DNA of 34,973 nt from Nostoc sp. LEGE 06077. GTDB lineage: Bacteria; Cyanobacteriota; Cyanobacteriia; Cyanobacteriales; Nostocaceae. Made by a program: the position numbers and the translations under genes. Below, one piece after another: positions 1 to 7,942 of this stretch (positions are counted from its first letter, which is position 1; every line of letters begins with the position of its first letter). The notes beneath the pieces are model-generated. The model was not told the origin of the DNA, did not search any database, and saw only the letters and a program-made list of their open reading frames with translations. The stretch spans positions 1 through 34,973 of the forward strand of contig NZ_JADEWI010000072.1 in NCBI RefSeq assembly GCF_015207705.1, written 5' to 3'.

Positions 1-68
1 TGTTTTCTCAGCCGCTCACGTAATTCCTCGGCTGACTCTTTTATTTTTACTTTGGTGACTCCTGCCAT
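1..68 (-). CDS. Transposase-like HTH protein, 5' end only (partial)
   Basis: The minus strand carries an ATG at 68 followed by an open frame to the left edge, encoding 22 residues that start MAGVTKVKIKESAEELRERL. From memory this matches the N-terminus of helix-turn-helix transposase subunits of IS630-type elements that are abundant in Nostocales, where it precedes the HTH that binds the element ends. Only the first residues are here, so the domain itself is not visible and the gene may or may not be intact outside the window. The call rests on the N-terminal resemblance alone. Confidence 0.5.
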   Translation of the reverse strand, partial: MAGVTKVKIKESAEELRERLRK

Positions 69-657
69 GAACGTCTGCTCATATTTCTGATTTAACTATT
101 TCTATCATGTTTTTCGTGAATTGGTATCAGTGAGTCAAACCCGCCCAAGGTACTCACTCAAATTGTTGCAAAATCTAAAATAATATACCCATGATCAAGT
201 CTAGTAATCATTTGTGTTGACAAATGACCCATGACTAATAACCAAAAACAACCTTTGGATGTGTTTTAGCTTACTTCACAAACAAAGTATTTAATAAGCT
301 TTACAGACAAAATGGCATTTTACTTGTAAAATTTCTTCGATGGCATTTTATGCTTATGCAGTTCTAATCGGCTCGGCATCATTTGACACCAATACAGTGG
401 CTATGCCTCTGTCTTTCTTGCTCCTCACCACACTGCCTAGAGCTTAAATAGGAGTGTAATTCTTACGCTCCTTAGAATTTCGCTTGTATCCCATGACTTT
501 ATCTGCGTGGGGCATAGTTGTTTTGCATTTTACGTTAATGCTTTGAACATCCTGCCTCAGTGTATTTGTGTTAATGACTACATTAAGTAGCATTATATAC
601 TGAACACAAGGATTATAAATCCCACCCTAAAGGCATTTTTTGAGCCATTCACCAACC
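69..657. other. Non-coding stretch after the transposase-like start
   Basis: No convincing gene is seen. A perfect 8-bp hairpin (TCATTTGT at 208-215, ACAAATGA at 220-227, 4-nt loop) may mark a repeat or an element end. The 11-mer ATGGCATTTTA occurs twice (312-322 and 340-350). An imperfect hairpin lies around 427-455. The region also holds the upstream sequence of the PadR gene. Confidence 0.4.
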
Positions 658-1005
658 ATGAAACTTGAGGATATATATCAATTCTTTGAAAATCCTCCGC
701 CAACTTACCTCTGTCAGGAACTAGCAATTTGTTACATACTGTCTGTTTTACTGCAAGGTGAATCCTACGGAACCGAGTTAATTCAACGTTTAGAAACTGA
801 ATACCCAACCTATCGGCTTTCAGATACCGTGCTGTATAGTGCGATTAAGTTTCTCGAAGACGAAAGGGCAATCAACGGGTATTGGAAGAAACTCGAAGGA
901 CGAGGAAGACCTAGGCGAATGTACCAAGTTTCTCCAGAATGGCAAGTTCAAGCGCAGGATTTAACGCGTCTTTGGCAAGAGTACATCAACGGGAGGACAA
1001 ATTAA
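658..1005 (+). CDS. PadR-family winged-helix transcriptional regulator
   Basis: A small (115 aa) DNA-binding regulator. The body reads as a PadR winged helix: a helix with AICYILSVLLQGESYGTELI (about residues 21-40), a recognition helix region with LSDTVLYSAIKFLEDE (about 49-64), then a wing with the basic GRGRPRRMY motif (about 75-83) typical of PadR proteins. There is no separate effector domain, so it belongs to the short PadR subgroup; Pex of the cyanobacterial clock is a distant relative. ATG at 658 is chosen as start by similarity to homologues as I remember them. A TTG at 640 in frame has an AAAGG sequence 6 nt upstream and would add six residues. The membrane protein downstream starts 52 bp after the stop on the same strand, so the two may share a transcript. 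Target genes are unknown. Confidence 0.85.
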   Translation: MKLEDIYQFFENPPPTYLCQELAICYILSVLLQGESYGTELIQRLETEYPTYRLSDTVLYSAIKFLEDERAINGYWKKLEGRGRPRRMYQVSPEWQVQAQDLTRLWQEYINGRTN

Positions 1006-1057
1006 CTAATAATTAGTAATGAATAAATCTCCCCCATTCACACAGTAACAATCAGTT

Positions 1058-1591
1058 ATGGATACTGCTATTCTGCCATCTACGTTGCTGCTCACCTTCT
1101 TGTTATCAGTTGGGTTGTTTTTCTTTATTCGTGCTGCAACTAAAGACCGCACAAAAACTGCACAACTGATATCTGAGCAAGACGAAGCTGTATTAATGCC
1201 TCAATTACAGGATTATTTCCGTTCGCGGTCTTACCGAGTGGCAGCGGTAGACCGAGATAAAAATCAAGTCATTTTTGAGGGTTTTGTCCAACCCAGTTTG
1301 TTTTTAGCAATTTTTCTGACGCTACTGGCAACTGTAGGTTTGGTTTGTTTATCGTTTGTTTTCTCACTGCTGTTTCCTAACATCAGCAGCTTTTTTCTCG
1401 GAATAGTACTGCTATCACCTTTGAGCGGTTTGTTCTATTGGAAAAGAGCAGGAAGAACTGAGAAGGTTTTGCTTCATCTGCAAAAAGCTAATCAAGATGA
1501 ACCCAACTCCCCAGGCAAAATCACTGTAACTGCCCATCGAGATGAACTGATTGAGTTACAGAAAGCGCTCAACTTAAAGCTGAGTGATTAA
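1058..1591 (+). CDS. CCB2/CCB4-like cytochrome b6f cofactor assembly protein
   Basis: A 177-aa integral membrane protein. Hydrophobic segments are visible at about 5-27, 79-106 and 108-128. The first is separated from the other two by a soluble stretch with charged sequence (VAAVDRDKNQVIFEGFVQPS), and a soluble C-terminus of about 45 residues follows. This order, with the GFVQPSLFLA junction, resembles the cyanobacterial 'cofactor assembly of complex C subunit B' family. Its plastid members CCB2 and CCB4 act in covalent attachment of heme ci to cytochrome b6 in the thylakoid membrane. The family call is from memory of the architecture and is inference. It follows the PadR gene in the same direction. 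In cyanobacteria the family is widespread, so a housekeeping role is likely. Confidence 0.65.
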   Translation: MDTAILPSTLLLTFLLSVGLFFFIRAATKDRTKTAQLISEQDEAVLMPQLQDYFRSRSYRVAAVDRDKNQVIFEGFVQPSLFLAIFLTLLATVGLVCLSFVFSLLFPNISSFFLGIVLLSPLSGLFYWKRAGRTEKVLLHLQKANQDEPNSPGKITVTAHRDELIELQKALNLKLSD

Positions 1592-2000
1592 ATTTTCGTT
1601 TTTGGACATCTCCCCTAGTGATGAGCGAGAGGAAATAAACAATAGGGAGTAGGAAAGAGGATTGTTGTGATGGAAATTTTCTCTATAGCAGAATGCTGTA
1701 GAGAAAAAGGTATCTTGTAACCTAGCTTGCAAAAGGAAAGCGCAACTTTACTCTCCCCTTTGGACGCTTTGTATCACTCTTTCTAACTCCCTGATGCATA
1801 TGGCGTTGATAACTCAACTCACCCAAACCAATACGGTTTTATGAGAGTTGTTTATCTAACTGCCTTCACTACCCTTTACCCTCTACTGGCAAATCAGACC
1901 CAAATTTAAAAAAAATTGAAAATTTTGCATAAACTGATCAACTTTGCCAGTTAAATGAATATTCAGAACACATTCAACACCTAAGATCACCACTGAAAGT
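1592..2000. other. Intergenic region, no gene seen
   Basis: The 409 bp between the convergent membrane-protein and DUF3155 genes is AT-rich. I find no coding frame, no strong terminator and no recognisable RNA. It may contain the 3' ends of both transcripts. Confidence 0.4.
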
Positions 2001-2339
2001 TCAGCGAGCAGCTACTGCCACAGGTTCTGAACCAGCCGGAGCTTCTAATGTCCGTAGGCTGGGAAATAAGAAATGGTTCTCTTCTACGTATTGAGCGCCA
2101 AACAGACCTTTTTCTGCCCAGAAATATCGGTCTGTTGTGTGTTCATTGCGCTTTACGAGTAGCAGAGCTGGTGGCAAGATCCCTTCAGCTTGAATGAATT
2201 TTCTTGCTGCTGTCACAGGTTTTTCTTCGCCGCTTTCGATGCTATATTGAGGCACATGCTCTAAAATCCGCCGTCCTTCCTGGCGACGACGACTCTTCCT
2301 TTTCCGTCTTCTTGCCAACCTATTTTCCTCCTCTTTCAA
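2001..2339 (-). CDS. DUF3155 family protein
   Basis: A 112-aa basic protein starting MKEEENRLARRRKRKSRRRQ. The first 25 residues are extremely rich in Arg/Lys; the rest is a compact domain with ILEHVPQYSIESGEEKPVTA and a YFWAEKGLFGAQYVEENHF segment. I recognise this as the cyanobacteria-specific DUF3155 family, whose function is not known. The N-terminal basic patch suggests binding to RNA, DNA or ribosomes, but that is inference. It is divergent from the histidine kinase gene, with 262 bp between the two starts holding both promoters. No membrane segment or signal peptide is present, so it is presumably cytoplasmic. Confidence 0.8.
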   Translation of the reverse strand: MKEEENRLARRRKRKSRRRQEGRRILEHVPQYSIESGEEKPVTAARKFIQAEGILPPALLLVKRNEHTTDRYFWAEKGLFGAQYVEENHFLFPSLRTLEAPAGSEPVAVAAR

Positions 2340-2601
2340 GCTATTTAGATTGTAGTGATAGCTACAAAATCCGTCGTAATTATAAAAGTTCTAGTTCAAA
2401 AAATCAATAGTTTATAAACTTTTAATACAACAAAAATAATTTTTTGAAGGCAAATAAATCACAGTACTAGTAAAGTACACGATTTATTGATCTCAACCAT
2501 TACTGAAGCCGCTTTAGTGAAGCTTAACGAAAACAGAGTTAGAATCAAGCTGATTCTTGAAAATTCCCTCAAAGTCTGTGATCCTGAGTAAGAAATGAAA
2601 A

Positions 2602-3954
2602 ATGTTAATGTCTGCTAGTTCAGATTTTGTGGCTTTATGCCGAGAACAAATAGTGTTGTTAGCCCAAGGGTTGGGAGCCTCTTTAAGTGTGGTTTATTTA
2701 ACACAAGAATTGGTAGAAGCTCCAACAACTGAAGCTAAACTGATTCCTGTGGTGGTTTATCCAGAAACAGCAGGATTACCACCAGGAGAAGAAAATACTG
2801 AGGTAAAAGCACGCAAACAATTACAAATTAGTAATATTCTGCTACTACCCAAACAACAAAAAAGGTTATTGACAGCCGCTACGGAATCCACTGCTGTATC
2901 ACCAGAGGTAGACACAACAGATACTGAAGAGCGCGATTTTCAGGAAGAATATTTGCTGAGTGGACACCAGATTGTCCTACCCTTAGTTCATGAGGGTGTG
3001 ATGATGGGATTACTGGTGACCTGTAGAGAAGACAGAGCTTGGAATCAACAAGAACAAAGTACAATTCAAAAGATAGTTCAGACTTTAGCGATCGCTTGTG
3101 TTTTAGATCAGCGTCGTGCATGGTTGCAACAACAGTTACATCAGCAACAAATTCTGCAAGAACAGCAGCGAGATTTATTAGATAATTTATTACACCAATT
3201 TCGCAATCCTTTGACAGCATTGCGGACTTTTGGCAAATTACTCTTTAAAAGACTGCGCCCAGGCGACCCTAACCGAGATGTGGGTGCAAATATTGTGCGA
3301 GAAAGTGATCGCCTACAAGAATTATTGCAACAATTTGAGCAGGTTATTGACTGGACAGAACTAGATTTAGCACCACTAGCGCTACCAGAAAATGAAGTAT
3401 TTGTGGAAGCAACTGTCCAAACAGAACCCAAACCGATTTTATTATTGCCAGGTAGCGGAGAAAAAGCAACTGATTGCTCTTTAGCTGATTTATTAACGCC
3501 ATTATTACTATCAGCAAAAGCGATCGCCCAAGAACGCCATCTCAAATTAAAAACTGAAATTCCGAAAAACTTACCTTTAGTCCGTGCCAACATCAAAGCC
3601 TTACAAGAAGTATTGAGTAATATTATTGATAATGCTTTGAAATACACACCAAAAGGTGGCAAGATTTTTATTCAGGCAGGGCAAGAAAGAGGCAATTGTC
3701 TTGGTATTGCGATTAGTGATACTGGTCCGGGAATTCCCCAAGAAGACATAGCACATTTGGGCGAACGACATTACCGGGGTGTACAAGCGCAAACAGAAAT
3801 TCCCGGTACAGGATTGGGACTCGCCATCGCAAAACAATTAATTGAGCAAATGCAGGGTGAAATAGACGTTTTCAGCCCAGCAATTACCACAGCGATCGCA
3901 TCCCCCGATACACCGGGAACTACATTTATTATTTGGTTGCCGATTAGTCAATAG
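2602..3954 (+). CDS. GAF-containing sensor histidine kinase, Hik2/CSK-like
   Basis: A 450-aa soluble histidine kinase. Residues about 5-175 form a divergent GAF-like sensor region, then a short coiled coil, then HisKA with H-box LLHQFRNPLTALRTFGKLL (phospho-acceptor His198). A HATPase_c domain follows with N-box NIIDNALKYTP (Asn344), G1 DTGPGIP (373-379) and G2 GTGLGLAIA (402-410). There is no transmembrane segment or receiver domain. The H-box sequence and the early cysteine (Cys13, in ALCREQ) resemble cyanobacterial Hik2 and the plastid sensor kinase CSK. In those, a GAF-region cysteine is reported to take part in redox (Fe-S) sensing of electron transport. Hik2 assignment is inference. The cognate regulator is not next to it. 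The stop codon lies inside a heptad repeat (3945-3972). An alternative ATG exists at 2608. Confidence 0.85.
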   Translation: MLMSASSDFVALCREQIVLLAQGLGASLSVVYLTQELVEAPTTEAKLIPVVVYPETAGLPPGEENTEVKARKQLQISNILLLPKQQKRLLTAATESTAVSPEVDTTDTEERDFQEEYLLSGHQIVLPLVHEGVMMGLLVTCREDRAWNQQEQSTIQKIVQTLAIACVLDQRRAWLQQQLHQQQILQEQQRDLLDNLLHQFRNPLTALRTFGKLLFKRLRPGDPNRDVGANIVRESDRLQELLQQFEQVIDWTELDLAPLALPENEVFVEATVQTEPKPILLLPGSGEKATDCSLADLLTPLLLSAKAIAQERHLKLKTEIPKNLPLVRANIKALQEVLSNIIDNALKYTPKGGKIFIQAGQERGNCLGIAISDTGPGIPQEDIAHLGERHYRGVQAQTEIPGTGLGLAIAKQLIEQMQGEIDVFSPAITTAIASPDTPGTTFIIWLPISQ

Positions 3955-3995
3955 TCAATGGTCAATAGTTAAAAAAATTACTTTTGACTATTGAC
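3945..3995. repeat. Heptad tandem repeat and hairpin at kinase 3' end
   Basis: Four consecutive heptads read TAGTCAA, TAGTCAA, TGGTCAA and TAGTTAA (3945-3972); the TAG stop of the kinase gene is inside the second. A segment at 3984-3995 (TTGACTATTGAC) is the exact reverse complement of 3947-3958, so the transcript can fold into a 12-bp hairpin. Such 7-bp repeats are typical of heterocyst-forming cyanobacteria. It may act as an mRNA 3' stabiliser or terminator between the two convergent genes. Confidence 0.75.
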
Positions 3996-4015
3996 ACTGG
4001 ACATTTAACTAATCA

Positions 4016-5257
4016 TTATCTCACTGACACCAAAAGATTTTGATTAACGGTCATTTGTAAATCAGTGTCTGGGTTAATAGCAATTAAGTCAACACTGTTG
4101 CGACCGAAGAATAAGCCAATTAAACCACCGATAGCCGCACCGCCGAGAACTTCTTCTGTAGCGATCGCGCGATCGCCTGTAACCGCAGATACCGCAGCAG
4201 CAGCCCCAGCGCCTAATACAGTATTGGTAATAATTGCTCTAGTACTAGTACCTTTGTTGACAGTTTCTGTTTTTGTAATCACATCAGAAGTAGCGGCAAT
4301 TTGATACTCTTGACCTGTAGTTAAAACTAATTTTTGAGCAACGAATTGGGAACCACCTTTTGCTGGTTTGAGTTGACCAACAACTTGACTACCTGCGGGA
4401 ATCACTACAGTACCATCTTGAGTAACAACATTTTGCTCAACAGTCAGGGTTAAAGGTGCCGTTTCATCCTTAGTTACCAGAATTTTTTTAGCTTGGTCAT
4501 ACTTCACAGGGATAACAGTTCCTTGGGGAATTGTGATTGCTACAGGTGTTGGTGTAGTATTTTGAGTCGCCACTATATAAGGTGAGTTAATTGCTGAAGC
4601 TTGATTAGAACTAACTAACGCTTGGTAAATAAAAGCTGCCACTTGGGCGCGTGTTGCAGTTGCAGCGGGATTGAGGAACTTAACATTAGGATAGTTCACC
4701 ACAATTTGCTTTTCAGTTGCCGCTGCGATCGGACTACGGGCATAACTAGCAATACCAGAGGCATCGTTGAAGTATTGCAGAGTGCTTTCAACATTGCTAT
4801 TAGCACTATATTCCAAACCATTAGCGAGGGAAACTAAAACCTGTTGACGGGGAATAGCTTGGTTAGGCTCAAAGCGGTTTCCGGGATATCCTGAGAGGAA
4901 ACCAATGGTATAAGCTTGCTGAATAGCACTAGATGCCCAGTAATTGCTGGGTACGTCTACAAAGTTGATTGCCTGACGTTGCTGTGCTTTTTGGAAAGCT
5001 TTGTTAACCATCGCGGCAAATTGAGCGCGTGTTACCGCTTCTTCTGGACGGAAACTGCCATCAGGAAACCCGGCAATTACACCCCGCTGAGATAATTCTT
5101 GAATAAACTGTGCAGCCCAGTAGTTAGATGAAACATCAGTAAAAGTAGTTTGAGCAAAAGAGGGTGTAGATATCATAAAGGGGGCTACAGCACCAGCAGT
5201 GATGCTCAAAGCCATAAGTGCAGCAGTTTTAGATTGCCAAGCATTTAAATTAGACAT
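4016..5257 (-). CDS. Exported protein with three SLH domains and a glycine/alanine-rich C-terminal domain
   Basis: About 413 aa from the chosen ATG. A signal peptide ends near STPSFAQ. Three S-layer homology units follow (positions counted from the upstream ATG): FTDVSSNYWAAQFIQELSQR at about 44-95, FVDVPSNYWASSAIQQAY at about 104-155, and a divergent third at about 166-220. SLH domains anchor proteins to secondary cell-wall polymer or peptidoglycan. Residues about 246-419 are a beta-rich domain followed by a Gly/Ala hydrophobic stretch (TVLGAGAAAAVSAVTGDRA; EVLGGAAIGGLIGLFFGR). There is no porin barrel, so this is not an SLH-OprB porin. The same C-terminal domain and a similar signal peptide occur without SLH units in the gene at 6821-7525. 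ATG at 5257 has a GGGAG ribosome site; ATG at 5275 also has AGGAAA upstream, so the start is not settled. It is likely a periplasmic, cell-wall-bound structural protein. Confidence 0.8.
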   Translation of the reverse strand: MSNLNAWQSKTAALMALSITAGAVAPFMISTPSFAQTTFTDVSSNYWAAQFIQELSQRGVIAGFPDGSFRPEEAVTRAQFAAMVNKAFQKAQQRQAINFVDVPSNYWASSAIQQAYTIGFLSGYPGNRFEPNQAIPRQQVLVSLANGLEYSANSNVESTLQYFNDASGIASYARSPIAAATEKQIVVNYPNVKFLNPAATATRAQVAAFIYQALVSSNQASAINSPYIVATQNTTPTPVAITIPQGTVIPVKYDQAKKILVTKDETAPLTLTVEQNVVTQDGTVVIPAGSQVVGQLKPAKGGSQFVAQKLVLTTGQEYQIAATSDVITKTETVNKGTSTRAIITNTVLGAGAAAAVSAVTGDRAIATEEVLGGAAIGGLIGLFFGRNSVDLIAINPDTDLQMTVNQNLLVSVR

Positions 5258-5382
5258 TAATTTTACTCCCGACATTTATTTATTTCCTGTTAATTACTTA
5301 GACAAAAATTCAACAATAAAGTTTCCATGATTTCCGCTTTGTTGAGTAAATAAACTTGCTTTGATACTAAGGACATATATTT

Positions 5383-5434
5383 AAAAAAATAAGTAATAGG
5401 AAATAGTTGAGAAGCTATTTCCTATTACTTATTT
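5383..5434 (-). terminator. Perfect 20-bp hairpin beside an A/T run
   Basis: Positions 5387-5406 and 5415-5434 are exact reverse complements with an 8-nt loop (TTGAGAAG). A run of A at 5383-5389 becomes a U tract for transcripts moving leftward. It could be a second terminator for the PEP-CTERM transcript, insulating the SLH promoter, or a mobile palindrome. Confidence 0.55.
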
Positions 5435-5628
5435 CACATGACTATTTATCTATTATTCCTAAAATAATATGCACACCTATCTGAAGATTTAATCAGACGC
5501 TATAGAGAGAAAATAGTTGCATTCACTTGATAAAAAGAAGTAGGCTCTGATGGGTGTGATTAAATTTATCAAAATAATTTCAGTCATTTATTGTAGATAA
5601 ATCCCCTTCTGTCTATCATCTTTCCCAT

Positions 5629-5665
5629 TAAAAAACTGCTATGCGAGTTTTTACACATAGCAGTT
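5629..5665 (-). terminator. Rho-independent terminator of the PEP-CTERM gene
   Basis: A 10-bp stem (AACTGCTATG at 5634-5643 with CATAGCAGTT at 5656-5665) lies 25 bp after the PEP-CTERM stop. On the minus strand it is followed by a T run (A run on plus at about 5630-5635). This is a standard intrinsic terminator layout. Confidence 0.75.
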
Positions 5666-5689
5666 ATCAAATTAAACTTGAAAAGAAAT

Positions 5690-6376
5690 TTATGCTTTCA
5701 CTGCTACTTTCTTTTGTTGACGCTTTAAAAGTGAAGTAGTTCCGAAAGCGCCTATTGCTAATACTCCTAACATCGCACTGGGTTCTGGAACACTCTGTGC
5801 TAGTCTATAGGCGTGGTTATCTGTTTCAAAAGCAATACCATCTGAACGCATCACAATTCGATCAAATTTTTCGCCTGCACCACCTACAAGATTGACAAAA
5901 AGATTAGCTTGACCACTAGTCCAGCTACCATCAGCTACTGCACCTGGTACATCTGAGCCACTAAAAGTCTTTAACAACTGATTGCCACTGTAGATATCAA
6001 TATAGTTGTAACTATCTAATGAGCCTGCATAAAAACCGAAGTAGTCAACAGCTTCTTTAAAATTAATATTTACAAAACCACTGTTGCCCGCAACAGTGCT
6101 ATTTTGAGGAGCAATTGTGAGAAATTTGGTAGTATCTCCATAAGGTGAGGCATATTGACCACTTACACTACCTTGAACAATGTTAGTAGTGACATTAGAG
6201 TAAGTGGCAAATCCATTTGGATCATTTGCTGTCCCATCATCAAAGGTGACAGTTTTAGCATCAGAGTAGCTAGAGAACATACCACCACTTACTACCATAG
6301 TTACGGCACTAGCTGGGTTTGCACTCGCTACAATAACTGTTGTTCCTAGTAACGCAAGAGATAACTTATGTAGCAT
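5690..6376 (-). CDS. PEP-CTERM sorting-domain exported protein
   Basis: A 228-aa secreted protein. A signal peptide (MLHKLSLALLGTTVIVASA, cleavage near residue 24) is followed by a Thr/Ser/Asn-rich beta-type domain with segments such as TVTFDDGTANDPNGFATYS and VDYFGFYAGSLDSYNYIDI. It ends in VPEPSAMLGVLAIGAFG (from residue 196), a hydrophobic helix and basic tail KRQQKK. The C-terminal tripartite signal is the PEP-CTERM domain, recognised by exosortase and used in exopolysaccharide-producing bacteria for sorting through the envelope. The central domain has one clear aromatic-rich stretch but no catalytic motif that I recognise, so its function is unknown. It has its own terminator at 5629-5665. 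No exosortase gene is in this window. Confidence 0.85.
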   Translation of the reverse strand: MLHKLSLALLGTTVIVASANPASAVTMVVSGGMFSSYSDAKTVTFDDGTANDPNGFATYSNVTTNIVQGSVSGQYASPYGDTTKFLTIAPQNSTVAGNSGFVNINFKEAVDYFGFYAGSLDSYNYIDIYSGNQLLKTFSGSDVPGAVADGSWTSGQANLFVNLVGGAGEKFDRIVMRSDGIAFETDNHAYRLAQSVPEPSAMLGVLAIGAFGTTSLLKRQQKKVAVKA

Positions 6377-6820
6377 TTTCGTAAAAATCCTGGAAAGATG
6401 TGTGAGAATCAGGAATCATAAGTGATTTCAAACCAACTGTAATCAGCTAGTTTTACGTCTGCACTTATACAGAAGATGAAAAGATAAGTGAATTAAGTCC
6501 TGTCAGTGAATCTTATCTGTCACAGTAGGACGGAAGATGCAAATTTCTCTGGATGCCTGATAGTCTTATCTTGATTTTTTTTACTAGAAATAGACACCGT
6601 ACATATACTAAATTTGCTTTAAAGAATGAATGAAGCGGATTTTCTACTTTATCAACCAGCAAATATTCAGCATATAGCCCGAATATTACATAAGAAGATA
6701 TGAGGATAAAAGAGTTCCCGTCAGGTTAGGTTATATATTTATAAAAATGAAGCGATCGCACACTATATGAACAGAGGCGATCGCTAATTAAGCTAATTAA
6801 ATTCACGACTGAAATTTCAG
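6377..6820. other. Intergenic region with paired HIP1 sites
   Basis: The 444 bp upstream of the PEP-CTERM gene and downstream of the 234-aa exported protein has no gene. AGCGATCGC at 6751-6759 and GCGATCGCT at 6777-6785 are complementary and can form a 9-bp hairpin 36 bp past the stop of the 234-aa gene. There is no U tract, so termination is possible but not clear. Confidence 0.45.
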
Positions 6821-7525
6821 TTAATAAGTGTTGTTCCGGCTGATAACTAAATTGCTTGTCAGTGTGATGTCTAAATCTTGTTCGGGTCTGAGAACAAAGA
6901 CATCAGCTTGTTTTTTCCGCAACAGCACGCTGGCAGCAGCACCCGCAGCACCACCAATCACAGGTTCTAATACTTCTATTCTTCTGTTACCAGTTAGGAG
7001 TGAAATTACACTAGCTGCACCTGCACCAATAGCTGCATCAGTTAAAATTTGACCAGTATCGGCACCTTTGGTTATTTTTTCAGTTTCGGTAATTGTCCTA
7101 GAATTAGCATTAATTGGTAGTCTGCGACCAGAAGGAAAAATTAGTTCGGAAGCAACAAATCTCACACCTTTGCGATTGTCGTTATTGCTGTCACTGGGGT
7201 AATTTCTCCCATATAAATCGACAGGTTCTAATCTACCAACAACTTCGGTTTTGGCGGGAATTAAGACATTTCTATTTCTATCGATAATGTCGTTAGCTAT
7301 TCTTAGCTTGAGGGACATACTTTCGCCTGGGGTGACAACGACTTTTTCTTTTTCGTAAGTCACAGGCAAAGTTACATTAGCTGGAATAGTAGTTGAGCGT
7401 GATTGCCCAATATTATATTGCGCTTGGGCAGGAGCTAAAGCAATCATCGGAGCGATCGCACCTGTAGTTAGTGCCATTGCCATGAATGCAGCGGTTCCAG
7501 GTTTAAGTCGATAAAGGTGTGTCAT
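6821..7525 (-). CDS. Exported protein, paralogue of the SLH protein's C-terminal domain
   Basis: A 234-aa protein with a signal peptide (TAAFMAMALTTGAIAP, cleavage after about residue 35, APAQAQ). The mature part aligns by eye with residues about 246-419 of the SLH protein at 4016-5257. Both have an opening TIPxxxxxPVxY, a VLIPAKTEVVGRLEP or VVIPAGSQVVGQLKP motif, a TKTETVNKG or TETEKITKG motif, then a Gly/Ala hydrophobic stretch and a final DLDITLTSNLVI or DLQMTVNQNLLV strand. The SLH units are absent. The protein is presumably periplasmic; the Gly/Ala segment could insert in a membrane. Function is unknown. The pair looks like an ancient duplication with gain or loss of the SLH anchor. Confidence 0.7.
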   Translation of the reverse strand: MTHLYRLKPGTAAFMAMALTTGAIAPMIALAPAQAQYNIGQSRSTTIPANVTLPVTYEKEKVVVTPGESMSLKLRIANDIIDRNRNVLIPAKTEVVGRLEPVDLYGRNYPSDSNNDNRKGVRFVASELIFPSGRRLPINANSRTITETEKITKGADTGQILTDAAIGAGAASVISLLTGNRRIEVLEPVIGGAAGAAASVLLRKKQADVFVLRPEQDLDITLTSNLVISRNNTY

Positions 7526-7942
7526 AACAAAATTTACTTTGATGTGTGTGATGACGAGGTGCTACTGAGATTGTTTCTGACTAACGGGAGAACTATCTCT
7601 AGGCATATACCGTAGGTTAGGCTGATGGGATGACGAGGAGTATTTGCTATTGTTCCACAAAATTTCCCACAGATGAAATGCGTCGCTAAATCCAGAGTGA
7701 GATACTTATCAGTGACGTATTTCATCTGTCTTTGTTCCACTAGTATTTTTTTTATCAAAATAGGAGTCGAAATCCACAATTCGCAATTAAATGCTCACTC
7801 CTAAATTATGAATCATTCTTCATCGATACACCTATGTATTTACACTAAAAACATAATACGAAAAACAGGTGTTGTCTCATTGCCAAATTATTGTAAAAGT
7901 AGTTAAATCAAAGTACATACTTATACATTTACTGGTCAGTAT
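7526..7942. other. Divergent intergenic region with 16-bp inverted repeat
   Basis: The 417 bp between divergent genes holds both promoters. ACAGATGAAATGCGTC (7669-7684) and GACGTATTTCATCTGT (7714-7729) form an inverted repeat with one mismatch and a 29-nt spacer. The octamer TGTTCCAC flanks this block directly at 7651-7658 and 7733-7740. An open frame of 81 codons on the minus strand overlaps it but looks like chance. Confidence 0.55.

Larger units (their letters stand above)
5276..5689. other. Intergenic region with two strong hairpins
   Basis: The 414 bp between the SLH and PEP-CTERM genes contains no gene. It carries the PEP-CTERM terminator (5629-5665) and a perfect 20-bp inverted repeat (5387-5406 with 5415-5434), both listed separately, and the upstream sequence of the SLH gene. 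Confidence 0.5.

Noticed and set aside
354-428. 25-codon minus-strand frame beginning at GTG and ending EPIRTA
   Set aside because: Very short, with no ribosome site or terminator; it could be a remnant of a gene end but cannot be supported.
4158-4176. Adjacent HIP1 sites as a hairpin or regulatory site
   Set aside because: They are inside the SLH protein coding region and reflect general HIP1 abundance.
7534-7779. 81-codon open frame on the minus strand
   Set aside because: It overlaps the inverted repeat and promoter region, has no ribosome site and no protein-like composition.
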